NCBI RefSeq assembly: GCF_025766255.1
Contig: NW_026516679.1
Coordinates: 310,001-374,000 of the forward strand
DNA from: Zychaea mexicana
Lineage: Eukaryota > Mucoromycota > Mucoromycetes > Mucorales > Lichtheimiaceae
Direction of reading: 5' to 3'
DNA: 64,000 nucleotides
In this document: positions 11,130 through 22,783 of the stretch, one piece after another
Layout: the number at the start of each line of letters is the position of its first letter
Position numbering within the stretch: the first letter of the stretch is position 1
Made by a program: the position numbers and the translations under genes
Notes under the pieces: model-generated
What the model saw: only the letters and a program-made list of their open reading frames with translations
Database searches by the model: none
Told to the model about the DNA's origin: nothing

Positions 11130-13154
11130 CATTATGTATTTTAAGTTTGGATTGTTTTTTTTTCTTCTTTCAAAGTTCTGCAGTGCGAAGATGGTAATAG
11201 TCGTAGTATGGTTAATAATATTATGATCATGAGAAGAAACAGCGGGCTCGCTGTACAACTAATTTTGCTTGAAGTACAAAAAAGTTACACGTGCCGCGTT
11301 CCACAAATTGCGCCATAGTCGCAAGCTTACTCAATCGCTACTACGACCAGAAACGGTATGATCACAATCTAGATGATGCTGCCACTGTTGCTGCTAGGTG
11401 ATAATGAGACGAAGTGAGAACAAACTTTAGAAAACGGGTACACTAAGTTTAAGCTTTTTTCCTCTTTTTGAGATGCGCGTTGTTCTTGTTATTCTCAATC
11501 GATTATGACGTAAGGAGTATCTATACTATATGTGATTCTGTTTTCTTTCAATTACATACGCGCTTAAAAAAAGGAAAATAAGTTACTGAAGTGGGGGTGG
11601 CGATGAATTGCCGATACCGGTAAATATCTCTCATCTATAATCTTCTTTATTTGATGCACAGCCTCGGATGGAACATATCTTACCCAAGAAATTGCGTTTC
11701 TAACATACATTAGTGTGCCTTCGCCTACAAACGTTACTCTTAAAACTTAGTAGACTTTATACAAGGTGCATACAGTACCTAGCAAATTAATGAAGGCACA
11801 TATTAACATGCTGATCAACAATAAAACCAGTTACATATAAAGAACCAAATGGAAAATAGGTTCACGTACCTGACTTGCGTTTTATGTCGCTTTGTAGTAA
11901 TAGAATCGATGCACGGACAGCAACATATCTACTAACAGGCCAAGTAGCCCGTTATATCTAAGGCAAGGATTTACCCTTATACATGGTGGGGCAACCGGTT
12001 GATGTGTTTCTTCTTAATCAAGCTCTTTGTCGATTTTACATACATTAGTCGATCGTTTATTTCACCCTAGTACAATCACACATGCAGAAACGTGCTGTTG
12101 AGCAATCAGTTGTGTAAAAACGCCCCCCCCCCACAAAAAAAAAACATTTTAAACAACAGCAGCAACTAAAGTACATAGCACTTTGCTTTTTTTTTTGCGT
12201 CATTTTCTAAAACTGGTCAGTTTAAAGGTCTGCGATACAAACAAATTTAAAGTTAGCGCGCGCTGCCCGGCTGGAGGGAAGATACTGTGCCTTAAATGGA
12301 ATAAAAAATATTGTTACTCAGGCATGTCTCGTGGAAGAGCGTACATCCAAAAACAGGAAAACAGGAACAAATGGGATATCCGGTAACGTGTACATAAGGC
12401 TTGCCTTGTAATTTGCCCGTCGCTGTAAATCAACATCAAAACCTTGTTTTTCGCTTTCTCTCATCTCTCGTACGGACTCACTCGTAAGGAAATTGATGTG
12501 AGTAATGTGCCATCGTATTTCTTACTACGCGTTCATTTTCCAAGGGCTTCCTTTAATTGATCGGAAGCAGAATTATCCATCATTGTTTACACCTGATTTT
12601 GATGGCCTCTTGTATTGGTCGTATATGAAACACTCTATAATTTTTGCTGCTGTATATCGTACTAACTGTCTCTCTCCGCCGTTTACGATGGAAGAACACA
12701 GCTGAGTTCTGATATGTATATGCAGTAGGTGGTGAACATAACGTATGAAACGCTTGCTGACAGTATGGAAACAATCACGAGAATTGTCATATATTTTGGT
12801 AAAGTCCGGCCACTCCAATTACTGTTGCACAACTGTAAAGGTACGGTGATCCAGCATCGTCGCTTTTTTCGTCTATTTGATCACGCAAACACACTAGAAT
12901 TGCCGATAAGTCATGTCGTATTATTGTATGACATGTTCCTGGGAATAAGTCAGTACACCAATAGTGTGTTTGCTTCACTTGGTTGTCATCGTCATCGTCA
13001 GGAATGTGTGATACGTACTCTGAATACAATGCAATACAAGAAATGCATAGAAGAATCGAATAAAGTAAAACGCACGTTATGATTCTTGTTTTTATTTTGT
13101 CGAATTCTCGATGAAAAAAAAGGGGGACAATGAGTTGGTGCGGGGTATCAGGTT
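11130..13154. other. Two-kilobase region without a recognisable gene
   Basis: Only short, mutually overlapping frames occur. The longest, near 12573-13082, are about 80-117 codons on both strands, and I recognise none of them. A C9/A9 homopolymer pair lies near 12123-12144. Decayed coding sequence on the minus strand around 12570-13030 cannot be excluded. Confidence 0.4.
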
Positions 13155-14846
13155 TTACTTTCTGCTCCTTCGCGACGAATCGTTTCTACGAGAAGAGTCA
13201 CTTCTATCTCGACGTCCTTCGGAGCTTCTGCTTCTATGTCGACGTCGCTCTCGACTCCTGCTTCGATCCCGGCTTCTATCTCGACTGCTACTAGAGTAAT
13301 ATCGATCCTTTCTATCCCGTCGTTCGCGACTTCTGCTTCGTCGTCGTCGGGTACTACTGCTACTGCTGCTGCTTCGGTGCTCTTTTCTACTGCCTGTGCT
13401 GCTAGCACTGCTTGCATAATCACTCGATTCTCGGTCATCGTCGCTACCCGCACGCTCTTCGATTTTCCGCTTTGCCACTTTTTTGAACAGGCTTGTTTCC
13501 TTGTACTCGTACGCGCTTCGTCTGCTAGGTTTCTTTTTTCCTTCACCCACTTCTTCAGCCTTTGCGCCTAGGCCCAACAACGCTTGTCGTTTGATAGGTG
13601 TAAATGGTTTAGGTGTTCTGATCAATAATAAATGGAACGGTAATTAATAAAAATCTCCCGTTTAGAAATATGCCCTTTTCGCTGATTAGCATTAAGATCA
13701 AATTATTAACACTTACGGAGCGTTTCTCCTGTTTCGGCCAATTCCTTCGCCTTCTTTCCATCCTAATCCACGTAGCAAAGCAGCACCAAACTGATCTACA
13801 GGCATACGCTCGTAATCATCCATGGTCGCGTCATCAGGTCTAGACTTTACATCTTCTCGGAACACTTCTGTTTCATCAACCATAGGGATCACTGCAGTGT
13901 TTTTAGGGTGCTCTTCATCACTATCATCTGCAGCACGTCTCGCATCTATATCATGATGATAAAACGATAAACAATCCGCGTCAGATCACTGGTACACTGT
14001 TTCGCTAAAACCTTCTCTTTCTTTCTTTCTTTCTTCAAACTTTTACCTTCAATGACTTCTTCTAATGCTTGTTCTTCCAAAGATTTCGGCGCTGCTGTTG
14101 CTGCTGCTTCCTCTTCTCTTGCGTTGACAGTAAGGTTTTCTGTCTCCATGCGAATCTCTGCCGTCGACTCTCGGCTGTCTTCTGCTGTTTCGCTCTTGCT
14201 CTTTTTCATAACCTGTAAACCGTACGACTGCGTGCTTTGGCCGAGAACTTCGGGTTCTTGTTCAATTTCAGAAGTCGAATGCTGTCCGCCTGGGACATAG
14301 AGCTGTTTCTTCTTCTTTGCACGCCAATCGACATTGGGCAATGGTGCGATCGCCAATGGTTTTTCTTCGACTTTCGGTGTCAATCTTTTTGTTTTTCGAA
14401 CACGGAGAGAGATAAAACGCAAATCAATATTTTGAGTTTTCGTACAGATCGATATGGTAGGTGAGATCAGCGTAGAAAAAGAGGGGGGGGAATCTCCCGT
14501 TAACGCAGTAAGAGTGATACAAAGCTTCAACGATCGCAATCATAGAAAGTCAGTATCGATGCTTAATCTTCTTTTGTTGTATGGGAAACATAGATCGATG
14601 TGTGCTACAGAATTGAAAAAGAAAGAGACCCCCTCTTTTATATGCTCAATTTCACCAATAGATTAAAATAACGTAAAATGAAACTTACTCTTGTACTTTA
14701 TTATCGTCGAATCCTGTCACCACTGAAACTTGATCTTCCTCTTCCTGATCGTCATCGTCACCGAATCCAAAACGTTTACCACCTGAAAACTTTTGTCGAG
14801 AACCACCTTTCTTTTGAAAAGGTAGCTTTGTTGATGGACTGGACAT
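13155..14846 (-). CDS. SPP2: Spp2/GPKOW-type G-patch splicing factor with RS tail, 395 aa
   Basis: Four exons join in frame: 14689-14846, 14047-14384, 13717-13945 and 13155-13617. The signature is the G-patch core, PVDQFGAALLRGLGWKEGEG (residues ~210-230), followed by IGRNRRNAPTPKPF. In Spp2/GPKOW/MOS2 this domain binds the DEAH helicase Prp2/DHX16 and activates it during spliceosome remodelling before the first catalytic step. The N-terminal third is acidic and Lys-rich. The C-terminal ~90 residues are an Arg/Ser/Asp-rich repeat (SRSRERR, SRDRSRDRSRSRERR), like a metazoan SR domain and far longer than the yeast Spp2 tail. Placement in the nucleus is inferred from the family. The start at 14846 gives the family-like N-terminus MSSPSTKLPFQ; the 24 open codons upstream in the same frame are hydrophobic and not conserved-looking. 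Confidence 0.9.
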
Positions 14847-16358
14847 TGTTTGTTCAAAAATGTTCGAAAAAAAGAAGAGATAGAAGAAAAGAAAGATTAA
14901 TTTCTGTCGCAGCAGCACCAACAGCTAGTTAGTATATTACTCTAAATCCCGATGATGTTGGGCTTTGCGTGCAGGGTCTTAGTCTGCGTCTTAAGAATCT
15001 ATTGCTACGAAAACTAGAGATGAACATACAATAGCATTGTTGATACAACAGTGCTTAATAGATTATCGTAGGTGCTATTATAAACCAAACTTCAAGCACT
15101 ATGCAATACGACCCTGCTATGAACAGAATGACGATGTACTATGATGAATCAGAAGACAGTTTTATCTCGATGTTATCATTCGTTAAGTATACATCATATG
15201 TAAATGACAGCTGTTTTCTGGATTTTCAACATAAAGTTGCTGATGATGTACTATTCCTTAATAAATATCCTCTCGTTTTCCCCTTGCATCCAGAGTATCT
15301 TAATGGGACAAATAATAGTCAGCCAAAAGGTTTGCTGGCAAAGTCAAGGGATACTGTGGCTCTCACAATTCGTTAGCCTCAGGGCCCGAACAAGGGCAGA
15401 TGACAGACTTTAAGAGGGTGTATCTCCCTGATAACTTGACTGAAGAGACTATCACAATTGATGATCTATCGCTTATACTTTGTTGTCCGTGTATTGATCA
15501 GAGTCAGCGATTTATGCTAATGGAAAAATTTTATATATATTTTCGTTTTTTATCGAAGGATTATCAAGTGGCAGTCCACGCTAGTAAGCCAAGAACTTGG
15601 CTGTGGCTATCACATTATATGTGTATAAGTTGCTTGTGTACACCTATGAAATTTAATGTAACAGCATGACTTGTTATCTACAGATATATAGCAGAAGAAT
15701 GTTGTTACGGTTATTCTTGTAGCTTGTAAACTTGATGATGGAAGGACCACCAGAGGGTACGAGAGAAATTTACATAAACGTAGTACTCTCTGCGTATCAG
15801 ATATAGTTGAGCGTATTTGATGATAATAAAGCTTTTATACTGGAAGTATCTTCGTTCGTCGATGATAGAGCACCGAATTCGCTATATGACATGCTGTCCA
15901 TTTGGGTCACATGTAACATCGTACTTTTTCCTATGCGTTCAAACAACTAGAAAACACCTTTCAAATGAAGTTGGTCGAGAGATATAATGCGCACAGCGTT
16001 TGAGAAGCAGCTGTAGCAAAAGCCTCAGATAAAATGCTTTAAAGTATTAAGCAATATTAAACTGTACAACTTCCGTTGGGATGACAATGGCTCGAAGACC
16101 TAATCCAGGTCAAGAGGCGTAGTTTTCTACGTTTGGACCGACAAAAAGATGGTGCGTCACGCATTTATTTTGGAACGCCGAACAAAAATAATGTTGGCTC
16201 ACGCCACCCTTCCCAACCTGGTTCATCTCTAGACGGGAAAAAAAAAGTCGCCCTCTCAGCGAAAAAAAAAAACGAGAGCGAGAGGAATAAACGAAAAAAT
16301 ATATCCTCCTCCCCCCCACATAAAAACCGCCCTTTAGTGATTTTTAAAAAAAGGGGAC
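14847..16358. other. Divergent intergenic region with two unassigned short frames
   Basis: This separates SPP2 (-) from the PPR gene (+). Plus-strand frames at 15101-15376 and 15400-15669 (about 90 codons each) start with Met but match nothing I know. They could be a decayed gene. The ~250 bp before 16359 is rich in homopolymer A and C runs and probably contains the PPR promoter. Confidence 0.35.
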
Positions 16359-18065
16359 ATGTCTTCAGGACGTCTTTGTTTCTCACAATCCGTCATAAAT
16401 GATGTCCTCCGTGCCATCGTGTCAAGGCCAATAACTGTGTCTCCAAGTACAACCGCTCGCTGCCCCAGTACCAAGTCATATCGACATGCGCATCATCAGG
16501 CACTTTGTTCACCATTATCACCCTGGCAACTAGAAACTCCATGGACTAGGGTTCCATACCGATGGATGCCCTCGCTGGAACGCCGCATGTATACCTCACG
16601 GGCGCTGTCCGTGGTGGACGCTGAAGACGATCATCGATGGCACGATCTAGAAAGTTTAGTCGACGAGCAACAACAACAGCAACAACAGCAAATGCAACTT
16701 GGAAAACAAGCCAATGCTTGGAACCATCGACCTTCAAACAAAAAATGCGTCGTACGGCGCGAGTTGGCAGGTGGACGGGTGGTAAATATACTCGGAACCA
16801 GGTGGAAAAAGCCAAAAAGGAAGCCACGGACGGTCGAGGATTACAACCGGGCGATCATGTTTGCCGTCATGGACAACCGATTAAACAAGGCCGTGACATA
16901 TGTACGCGAAATGGAACGGCGGCTAATTTCACTGGACACATACACGTATACCATCATCATCAATGGCTACAGCAAGCTTTCAGATATGGAGCGCGCGCAA
17001 AAATGGTTCCGGCGCATGAAACGGAATGGAATTGAACCAGACGTGTATACCTATACAAGCTTGATAGATGGCTACATGCGCGTAGCAGACGTGGCAAGTT
17101 CGGAGGCAATGTTTCGAGGGATGATGCTCAAGGGCATTCGACCGACCCTGGTGACGTATAATGTGTTGATGCACCATTCAGTCCGACAACTGGATGTTAG
17201 CACGGCCGTGCGGTTCTGGAGCAGGCTCGTGGATGCTGGATTACAGCCGGATGCGTACACTTTTGCTATCATGATGCATGGACTTGGCGACGAGGGCCGT
17301 GTGGACCAAGCATGGAGGCTGTATGAGGAAATGAAGAAGGAAAACGTCGACGTGAATGAAGTGGTTGCAACGACGCTGATGGGAATCCATGTCAAGCATC
17401 ACGATAACAGCTATGCTATTGAGCTTTTCCGCAAGTTTTTCGAATCTGGACGTGGTGATATCGCACCTACCCCTTATACCCGCAACGTGATGCTGAATGC
17501 CGTTGTCGCCAACGCCAACCTATCGACAATCCACAAATACTACGACCAGTTTTTGCAAGAATTGGCGGATTCGGACAAACAACAAGCCACGGCAGCGTCG
17601 GATCACTCTTTACTGTTCAATGGTGCAAGCGTTTACACATACACCACGTTTATGCGCGCTTTCCTACGAAGAGATGCATTACCCATGGTTAGCCAAGTAT
17701 ACCAAGACATGCGCGCACGGCACGTCAAGCCTACCATGGTGACCTATGCTATTTTGATGCTGGCCCACTCGTATATCCCAGATCCCGACTCTTGCGTGCG
17801 GATACTCACTGAACTCAGGCATGCCGGCTTCCGGCCAAACGTGGTGCTCTACACGATTGTCATGAGAGCTTGGGCCAAGGCAGGACGCTGGGATGAAATG
17901 AAAAAGACATATGCAGATATGAAGGCTGACAATATTGAACCCAATAAGTCTACCATGTCCGTGCTACAATGGGGCAGCGAACACAGTCGACCGATGGACG
18001 ATAGACCGTTGGACGATAGACCGTTGGACGATCGACCGATGGACGATCCACCGATCGATGACTAA
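16359..18065 (+). CDS. Mitochondrial pentatricopeptide repeat (PPR) protein, 568 aa
   Basis: This is a single uninterrupted exon. The first ~80 residues are rich in Arg, Ser and Thr and lack acidic residues, as expected for a mitochondrial presequence. A Gln tract follows at ~104-112. Residues ~160-545 are built of about ten 35-residue PPR motifs of the classic form, for example TYTIIINGYSKLSDMERAQK, then IEPDVYTYTSLIDGYMRV and IRPTLVTYNVLM. PPR proteins bind organellar RNA in a base-selective way and control processing, stability or translation. The repeats are unusually regular for a fungus and look like plant P-class PPRs. The C-terminus is a tandem DDRP(M/L) tetrapeptide repeat encoded by a 12-bp DNA repeat (17995-18062). 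The RNA target cannot be told from the sequence. Confidence 0.9.
   Translation: MSSGRLCFSQSVINDVLRAIVSRPITVSPSTTARCPSTKSYRHAHHQALCSPLSPWQLETPWTRVPYRWMPSLERRMYTSRALSVVDAEDDHRWHDLESLVDEQQQQQQQQMQLGKQANAWNHRPSNKKCVVRRELAGGRVVNILGTRWKKPKRKPRTVEDYNRAIMFAVMDNRLNKAVTYVREMERRLISLDTYTYTIIINGYSKLSDMERAQKWFRRMKRNGIEPDVYTYTSLIDGYMRVADVASSEAMFRGMMLKGIRPTLVTYNVLMHHSVRQLDVSTAVRFWSRLVDAGLQPDAYTFAIMMHGLGDEGRVDQAWRLYEEMKKENVDVNEVVATTLMGIHVKHHDNSYAIELFRKFFESGRGDIAPTPYTRNVMLNAVVANANLSTIHKYYDQFLQELADSDKQQATAASDHSLLFNGASVYTYTTFMRAFLRRDALPMVSQVYQDMRARHVKPTMVTYAILMLAHSYIPDPDSCVRILTELRHAGFRPNVVLYTIVMRAWAKAGRWDEMKKTYADMKADNIEPNKSTMSVLQWGSEHSRPMDDRPLDDRPLDDRPMDDPPIDD
17995..18062 (+). repeat. 12-bp coding minisatellite (DDRP repeats) at the end of the PPR gene
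   Basis: About five imperfect copies of a GACGATAGACCG-like unit encode DDRPMDDRPLDDRPLDDRPM and then a degenerate last copy. The repeat runs to the stop codon at 18065. Confidence 0.8.
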
Positions 18066-18310
18066 TTCAAGATAATCATTATAAAACACCCACCTTCCTC
18101 CACCGACACACACATACAATGTAGTATATCTCCCACTTGCATCTCCCCCCATTCCACTCTCTTTTCCTTATATTGACCATGTACAGCACATTGCCAGTTT
18201 TTTTTTTACAAAATAATATGTAATAACGACAATTTTAAAAAAAGAACACTCATGATGGAAAACAGATATACAATTGCTTTTTGGATGTTTAAATATGTAA
18301 GCGGGAAGCT

Positions 18311-21300
18311 TTAGTATGGATTTCGATTGTTGTTATAGTAGTTTCCATAGCTCCAGCGTGCCGATTGATTGTTATGTTGGCCTCCTCGACCGCCTCGTGC
18401 CCCACCTCTTGGTTGATAGTGACCTCCTCGACCTTGGTTATTGTAGTTATTGTTGTTATAGCCGCCGCCGCCGCGATAGTTGTTATTGTAACCACCATTA
18501 CCACCGTAACCACCTTGGTTATAATATTGCTGTTGTTGGTTATTTCCTTGGTATCCTCCTCCATAGGAATCACCATAGCCGCCATTGGCACCACCGTAGC
18601 CGCCGACTCCATATCCACCATAATTATTGTTGTAATTATTATTGTAACCATAGCCGCCAGCATTATTACCGCCATAACCGCCATCATAACGACCGCCACC
18701 TCCATAACCTCCACGGTTATTGCGGTTTTGGTGTTGATAGTTGTTACTAGTGATTGACAACCAAGAAGATTTTAGTAAAGGTGATCACATATAAGCACAC
18801 TGAAACTCGTGTTCCTAACATATACGTCAAACGTACCGGTCTCTATAGTCTTCCATTTGATCAATTTGAGAAGACCAACCACGATTGTTGTTACTGTGGA
18901 AATTGCCCCGACGGTTGTTGTTGTTGTAGGTCTTTTCAAATGTGGCTGCCTGGATATCATCATAGCCCAGAATATTTCTATCTGCCTTAACACCGCGTAA
19001 TAAATTCGATGAAAAGACAAAGTCTTTTGGTACGTCGGGAAGTTGATATGTTACACTGTAAATAAAAGAAAACGTACAATGCAAGTCTCTTTGTAAGCTT
19101 TCTTTTTAAACTAGGCATATAGAAAAAAACGAACAGAAAGATGAAATATTGAAAATTGTCTTTACCTGATTGATTTATCATTGGCGATATCTGAAAGATC
19201 ATGGTTTGGCAATGGACTACGCAAAGTGCTTCGTGGAATGCATTCAGCATCCTTGTCCACCGTGCCCGTCATGCCACTACTCAAATTTGTATCCACTGGC
19301 AGGCGTTCATCCGACATACGTTTTGTGTAGACGGTACTGATCGAGTTGTACAGCTTGTGCGATTCTTCCACATAAAGGATAGATGGGCCTTCAGTGTTTC
19401 TTATTAATTCTTCTTCGGTCAATTGATCATAGAACGGAGCCATCGCATCCAGCAGTCGTTTAGTTTCAATGAAGGGCAACTTGACTACACCTTGCCAAGC
19501 AAACTTTTTGCCATCCATATCCACTTCAAAGTCGGTTGGGTAATAATCAATAATGGGTGACACTTCTTCGTCTGTCATCAGTGTGTGGAATGGGGCTGGA
19601 ATATGAGAACGACTAGAGTAGTGCAATAGCAAAGAGTAGTCAAAGTTAGTAAAAATGACATATCGCTACTTCGTTATGAAACGAGATGTAGCCCATAAAA
19701 ATAAATCAGTATACCTTGCTGCTGGCAGAACACCCATCAATTGTTCGAAAGGTTTCAAAGGAGCGCTCTCTTCAAAGGTGATATCGAATGAATCAATGTT
19801 GACAAAGTCAGAAGCCATTGGAGCATAGTAATAGGGATAATACCACGACCAAGACGCACAGCCCTAAAAAATATCACACAAAAAAAAACTAAGAGTTACA
19901 ACAACAGAAAATCTAGATATCAACACATTTCTTTACCTTGTAGTAATACTTGAACACCCAAACAAGACCTTCACAATACGACTTGACAATGCTAGATTAA
20001 TTTCATGGTTAGCAACCACATATTATTCTTTCAAACTTTCGCTTCCTGGATCACGTATTTCCACTTACTGCCTGATAGCCTCTTGATCGCTTAGCTCTAT
20101 TCCAAACTTCAATCTGTAATAACGATCCTTCCATCCCGATTCCCATAATCTATGTATACGATATAACGATATAAATTACTTGATGTTGGTTTAAAAGACG
20201 GAGAGAAAACCTTGATAAGTAAAATGGGGACTTACCGGACAGCATCATCAGGTTCGCGATCCCGCGCGGCCTGATCAGCAGCCTTCTTATCAGCAGCCTG
20301 CTTGTCCAGAATGGCTTTTCCTCTTGCTTCCAAATCAGTTTCTTCTGTTTGACTTGGTGCATCATCCTCGTCCTCGTCTTCATCATCTTGCTCCATTTCT
20401 GATGCTTTACGCTTAGTGCCTTTTTCTCCGCTGTCTTCAGGAACTAGGGCCGTGCTACCATCTGAAGATTCGCGTGGCAACTCGGTGTGTTCTTGAGGTT
20501 GACCCAGCAATTCTGCTCTCAACGCTGCTGCAGCACTTTGATTTTGTGTTCTCAAGGCTGACCGGTTTGATACTACCGCGCTATTGGATACGCCAGAGTT
20601 GTATTGGTTGACAGGCATTGCCGTCATGGCACCAAAATCCATACCGGTAGGTACGTTGCGCTGTCCGCCTTGTTGGTTCATTTCGCGTTCCAATTTTCTG
20701 CGTTTGGCATTACGAGTGCGCCTTTCCTCCTCTAAACATACATAGATTCAGAGTACGTCAGTTAGTCCCGCCTACTCTCCTGATAATAGACCACTAATCT
20801 CTTTTCCATTATGATGCAATAACGTACTGGCCCTTCTTTCATTGAAAATTTCATCCTCCGATTTGCCAAGTTCGGAAACAAGCACTTGTACACGCTTTAA
20901 ATCAACCTAATATCATCAAGGCATAGGCCGCTATTAGACTTATACGACAACACGTGACGTTTTCTTCCCGAACGCACACTGTTGTTAAAAGTTGGGAAAA
21001 TACTTACATCTCCATTGTTGGTCATGTACCCACCCATCATTGGCAAACACTGTTTCCACAAGATACTAAGAGTGCTGATAGCACCTTCACGGATCTCCAA
21101 TGATGGAAGATGGGGCAAAAAGTCGTTACCCACAAAGAAGCACATAAAGACCCAATCATCAATTGCACGCTCAAGACTCCATGGGATACCGGGAATATCG
21201 AATTTAAGGGCATGTTCCAGGTATTCTCGAAGGATATTGACATGAAGAAATACGTACGGCTTAAGATTATCACCAGACTCTTCCTTTTTCGGTGGTTCCA

Positions 21301-22783
21301 CACCGCTAGCCTCCGCGTTCGCTAAGTTATTATATGCAATATGTTTTAGTAAGCATTGAATCCTCCTTAGAAGTTTCTCATTCAATGCACGGTGATGTTT
21401 CCCTTTTCTTCTTTACCTGTGCATTGGGCAGCGTAGTGACCTGGCTTGTTACAGATACGACATGTGTTTTTGTCTTGGAAGAAAACATCTTCACGTAACA
21501 CCTTGAAGCGTGGCTCATGGGTTCCGAGCGCAAGCATGATCAAATCAGCATCCTATATACACAAGTAAGTAAAATCATTTGAGCAAACATAATTCTCTCA
21601 TTGTAAGAGCCCTTTCCACTCTTGAGCTAACCCATTTCTTTCGATATGAAATTAACCTACCAAACCATAAATAACGTGCGATGTGTTGGGATTATGCTGA
21701 GGTCGCGATCGCTGGACTCGAATAAACTCCATCACCTTATGTTCACCTTCTCCTGGAACGGTTGCATCGGACAAAATAACTTTAAGCTATGAAAATAAGA
21801 TCCTGATTTAGCATTTACTCCGGATAACCATATAGTTTTTTCCTACTTTATGACGACCTATTTCCACTTAATATCGATAACATACGTTTTTCCACAAAGG
21901 ATCGCTGTTTTGCTTAGCCGCAATATGATATCGTAGACACGTAGCTAAATGTGCCATGAAGGGCGTGCCAGGTGTAATACAGTTGGAGTCGAAATGAGCC
22001 TTCTTTTCAGGAAGCTGGTGTTCTTGTCCAATTTCTAAAATAACAATGACGCGTCAACATCATGTACACACATAAAATGTAATCATTTTCTTTATTTATT
22101 ACCTTTGAGCTGATTTTCAACCTTTTCAGCAGCTTCGCGCTCAGCTTCTGCCAACTGTGCTGCACGGAAACGGCGAGAACGTTGTTGGTTCATTTTAGCA
22201 CGAGGGGCAACACCGTCTGTTATCAATAAACAGGTCAAGTCATTAGTAATCGTCGGAAACGCTGATCAACGTAGCAACAAGAATCAAAAACTTACCAATC
22301 GCCATGTACAAAACCTGACGTGGACGAACAATATCCACAATACGATCGAGATATGCGAATACTTCAATCATCATGTCATCTTCGGTAGCTGGTGCAGGCT
22401 AAATTTATAACATTAATACTCTGAAAAACAAATGATCAAACCATTTGCGGCAGAACTCTCATCAGAGTAGAATACAAGAGAGTGATAGATCGTTGCTTAC
22501 TTTGCCCTCGGGATGGCAGCAAGGATGAATAATACCATTCATGTCGAGATACAGGTTATCAAACTCTTCACCGTTAGGATTAGGTTGAGTTGTGTCGACA
22601 GGCATAACATTGCCGTTAATCTCTTTCGGTAGTTCCTCGATTACTTTGGAAGCGACTCGTGGAAACTTATCCGACAGCCATCTGGATTACAATGAGGACG
22701 ATTGTTAGCACCAAACAATTGTAGATAACGCAACAGTCGTCGCACGAGATCACTCCATACCTGAAAAATGCTGGAACACCCAT
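18311..22783 (-). CDS. RAT1: Rat1/Xrn2 5'-3' exoribonuclease, 1035 aa
   Basis: Sixteen exons join in frame: 22761-22783, 22501-22681, 22296-22398, 22103-22216, 21886-22034, 21661-21786, 21417-21552, 21008-21321, 20828-20906, 20236-20731, 20069-20149, 19937-19991, 19715-19863, 19166-19612, 18837-19055 and 18311-18746. The N-terminus [17 protein letters not shown], the catalytic [29 protein letters not shown] and [20 protein letters not shown] are diagnostic for the XRN catalytic core. A CCHC zinc knuckle (CX2CX4HX4C, residues ~263-276) marks the nuclear Rat1/Xrn2 branch rather than cytoplasmic Xrn1. [20 protein letters not shown] starts the second conserved block. Residues ~405-575 are a charged linker with bipartite basic clusters. 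The last ~145 residues are Gly/Tyr/Asn-rich repeats (GGYGG, NNNYN). Role: torpedo transcription termination and rRNA/snoRNA processing in the nucleus, normally with Rai1 (not in this window). Confidence 0.96.

Noticed and set aside
12573..13082. Overlapping 80-117 codon frames on both strands
   Set aside because: Frames on opposite strands compete and none contains a recognisable domain.
15101..15669. Two ~90-codon plus-strand frames between SPP2 and the PPR gene
   Set aside because: No motif, no partner exon and no recognisable homology; kept only as a note on the intergenic region.
18316..18757. Long plus-strand frames (130-144 codons) opposite the RAT1 tail
   Set aside because: They are antisense shadows of the Gly/Tyr/Asn repeat and have a biased, Tyr/Cys/His- or Val/Ile-rich composition.
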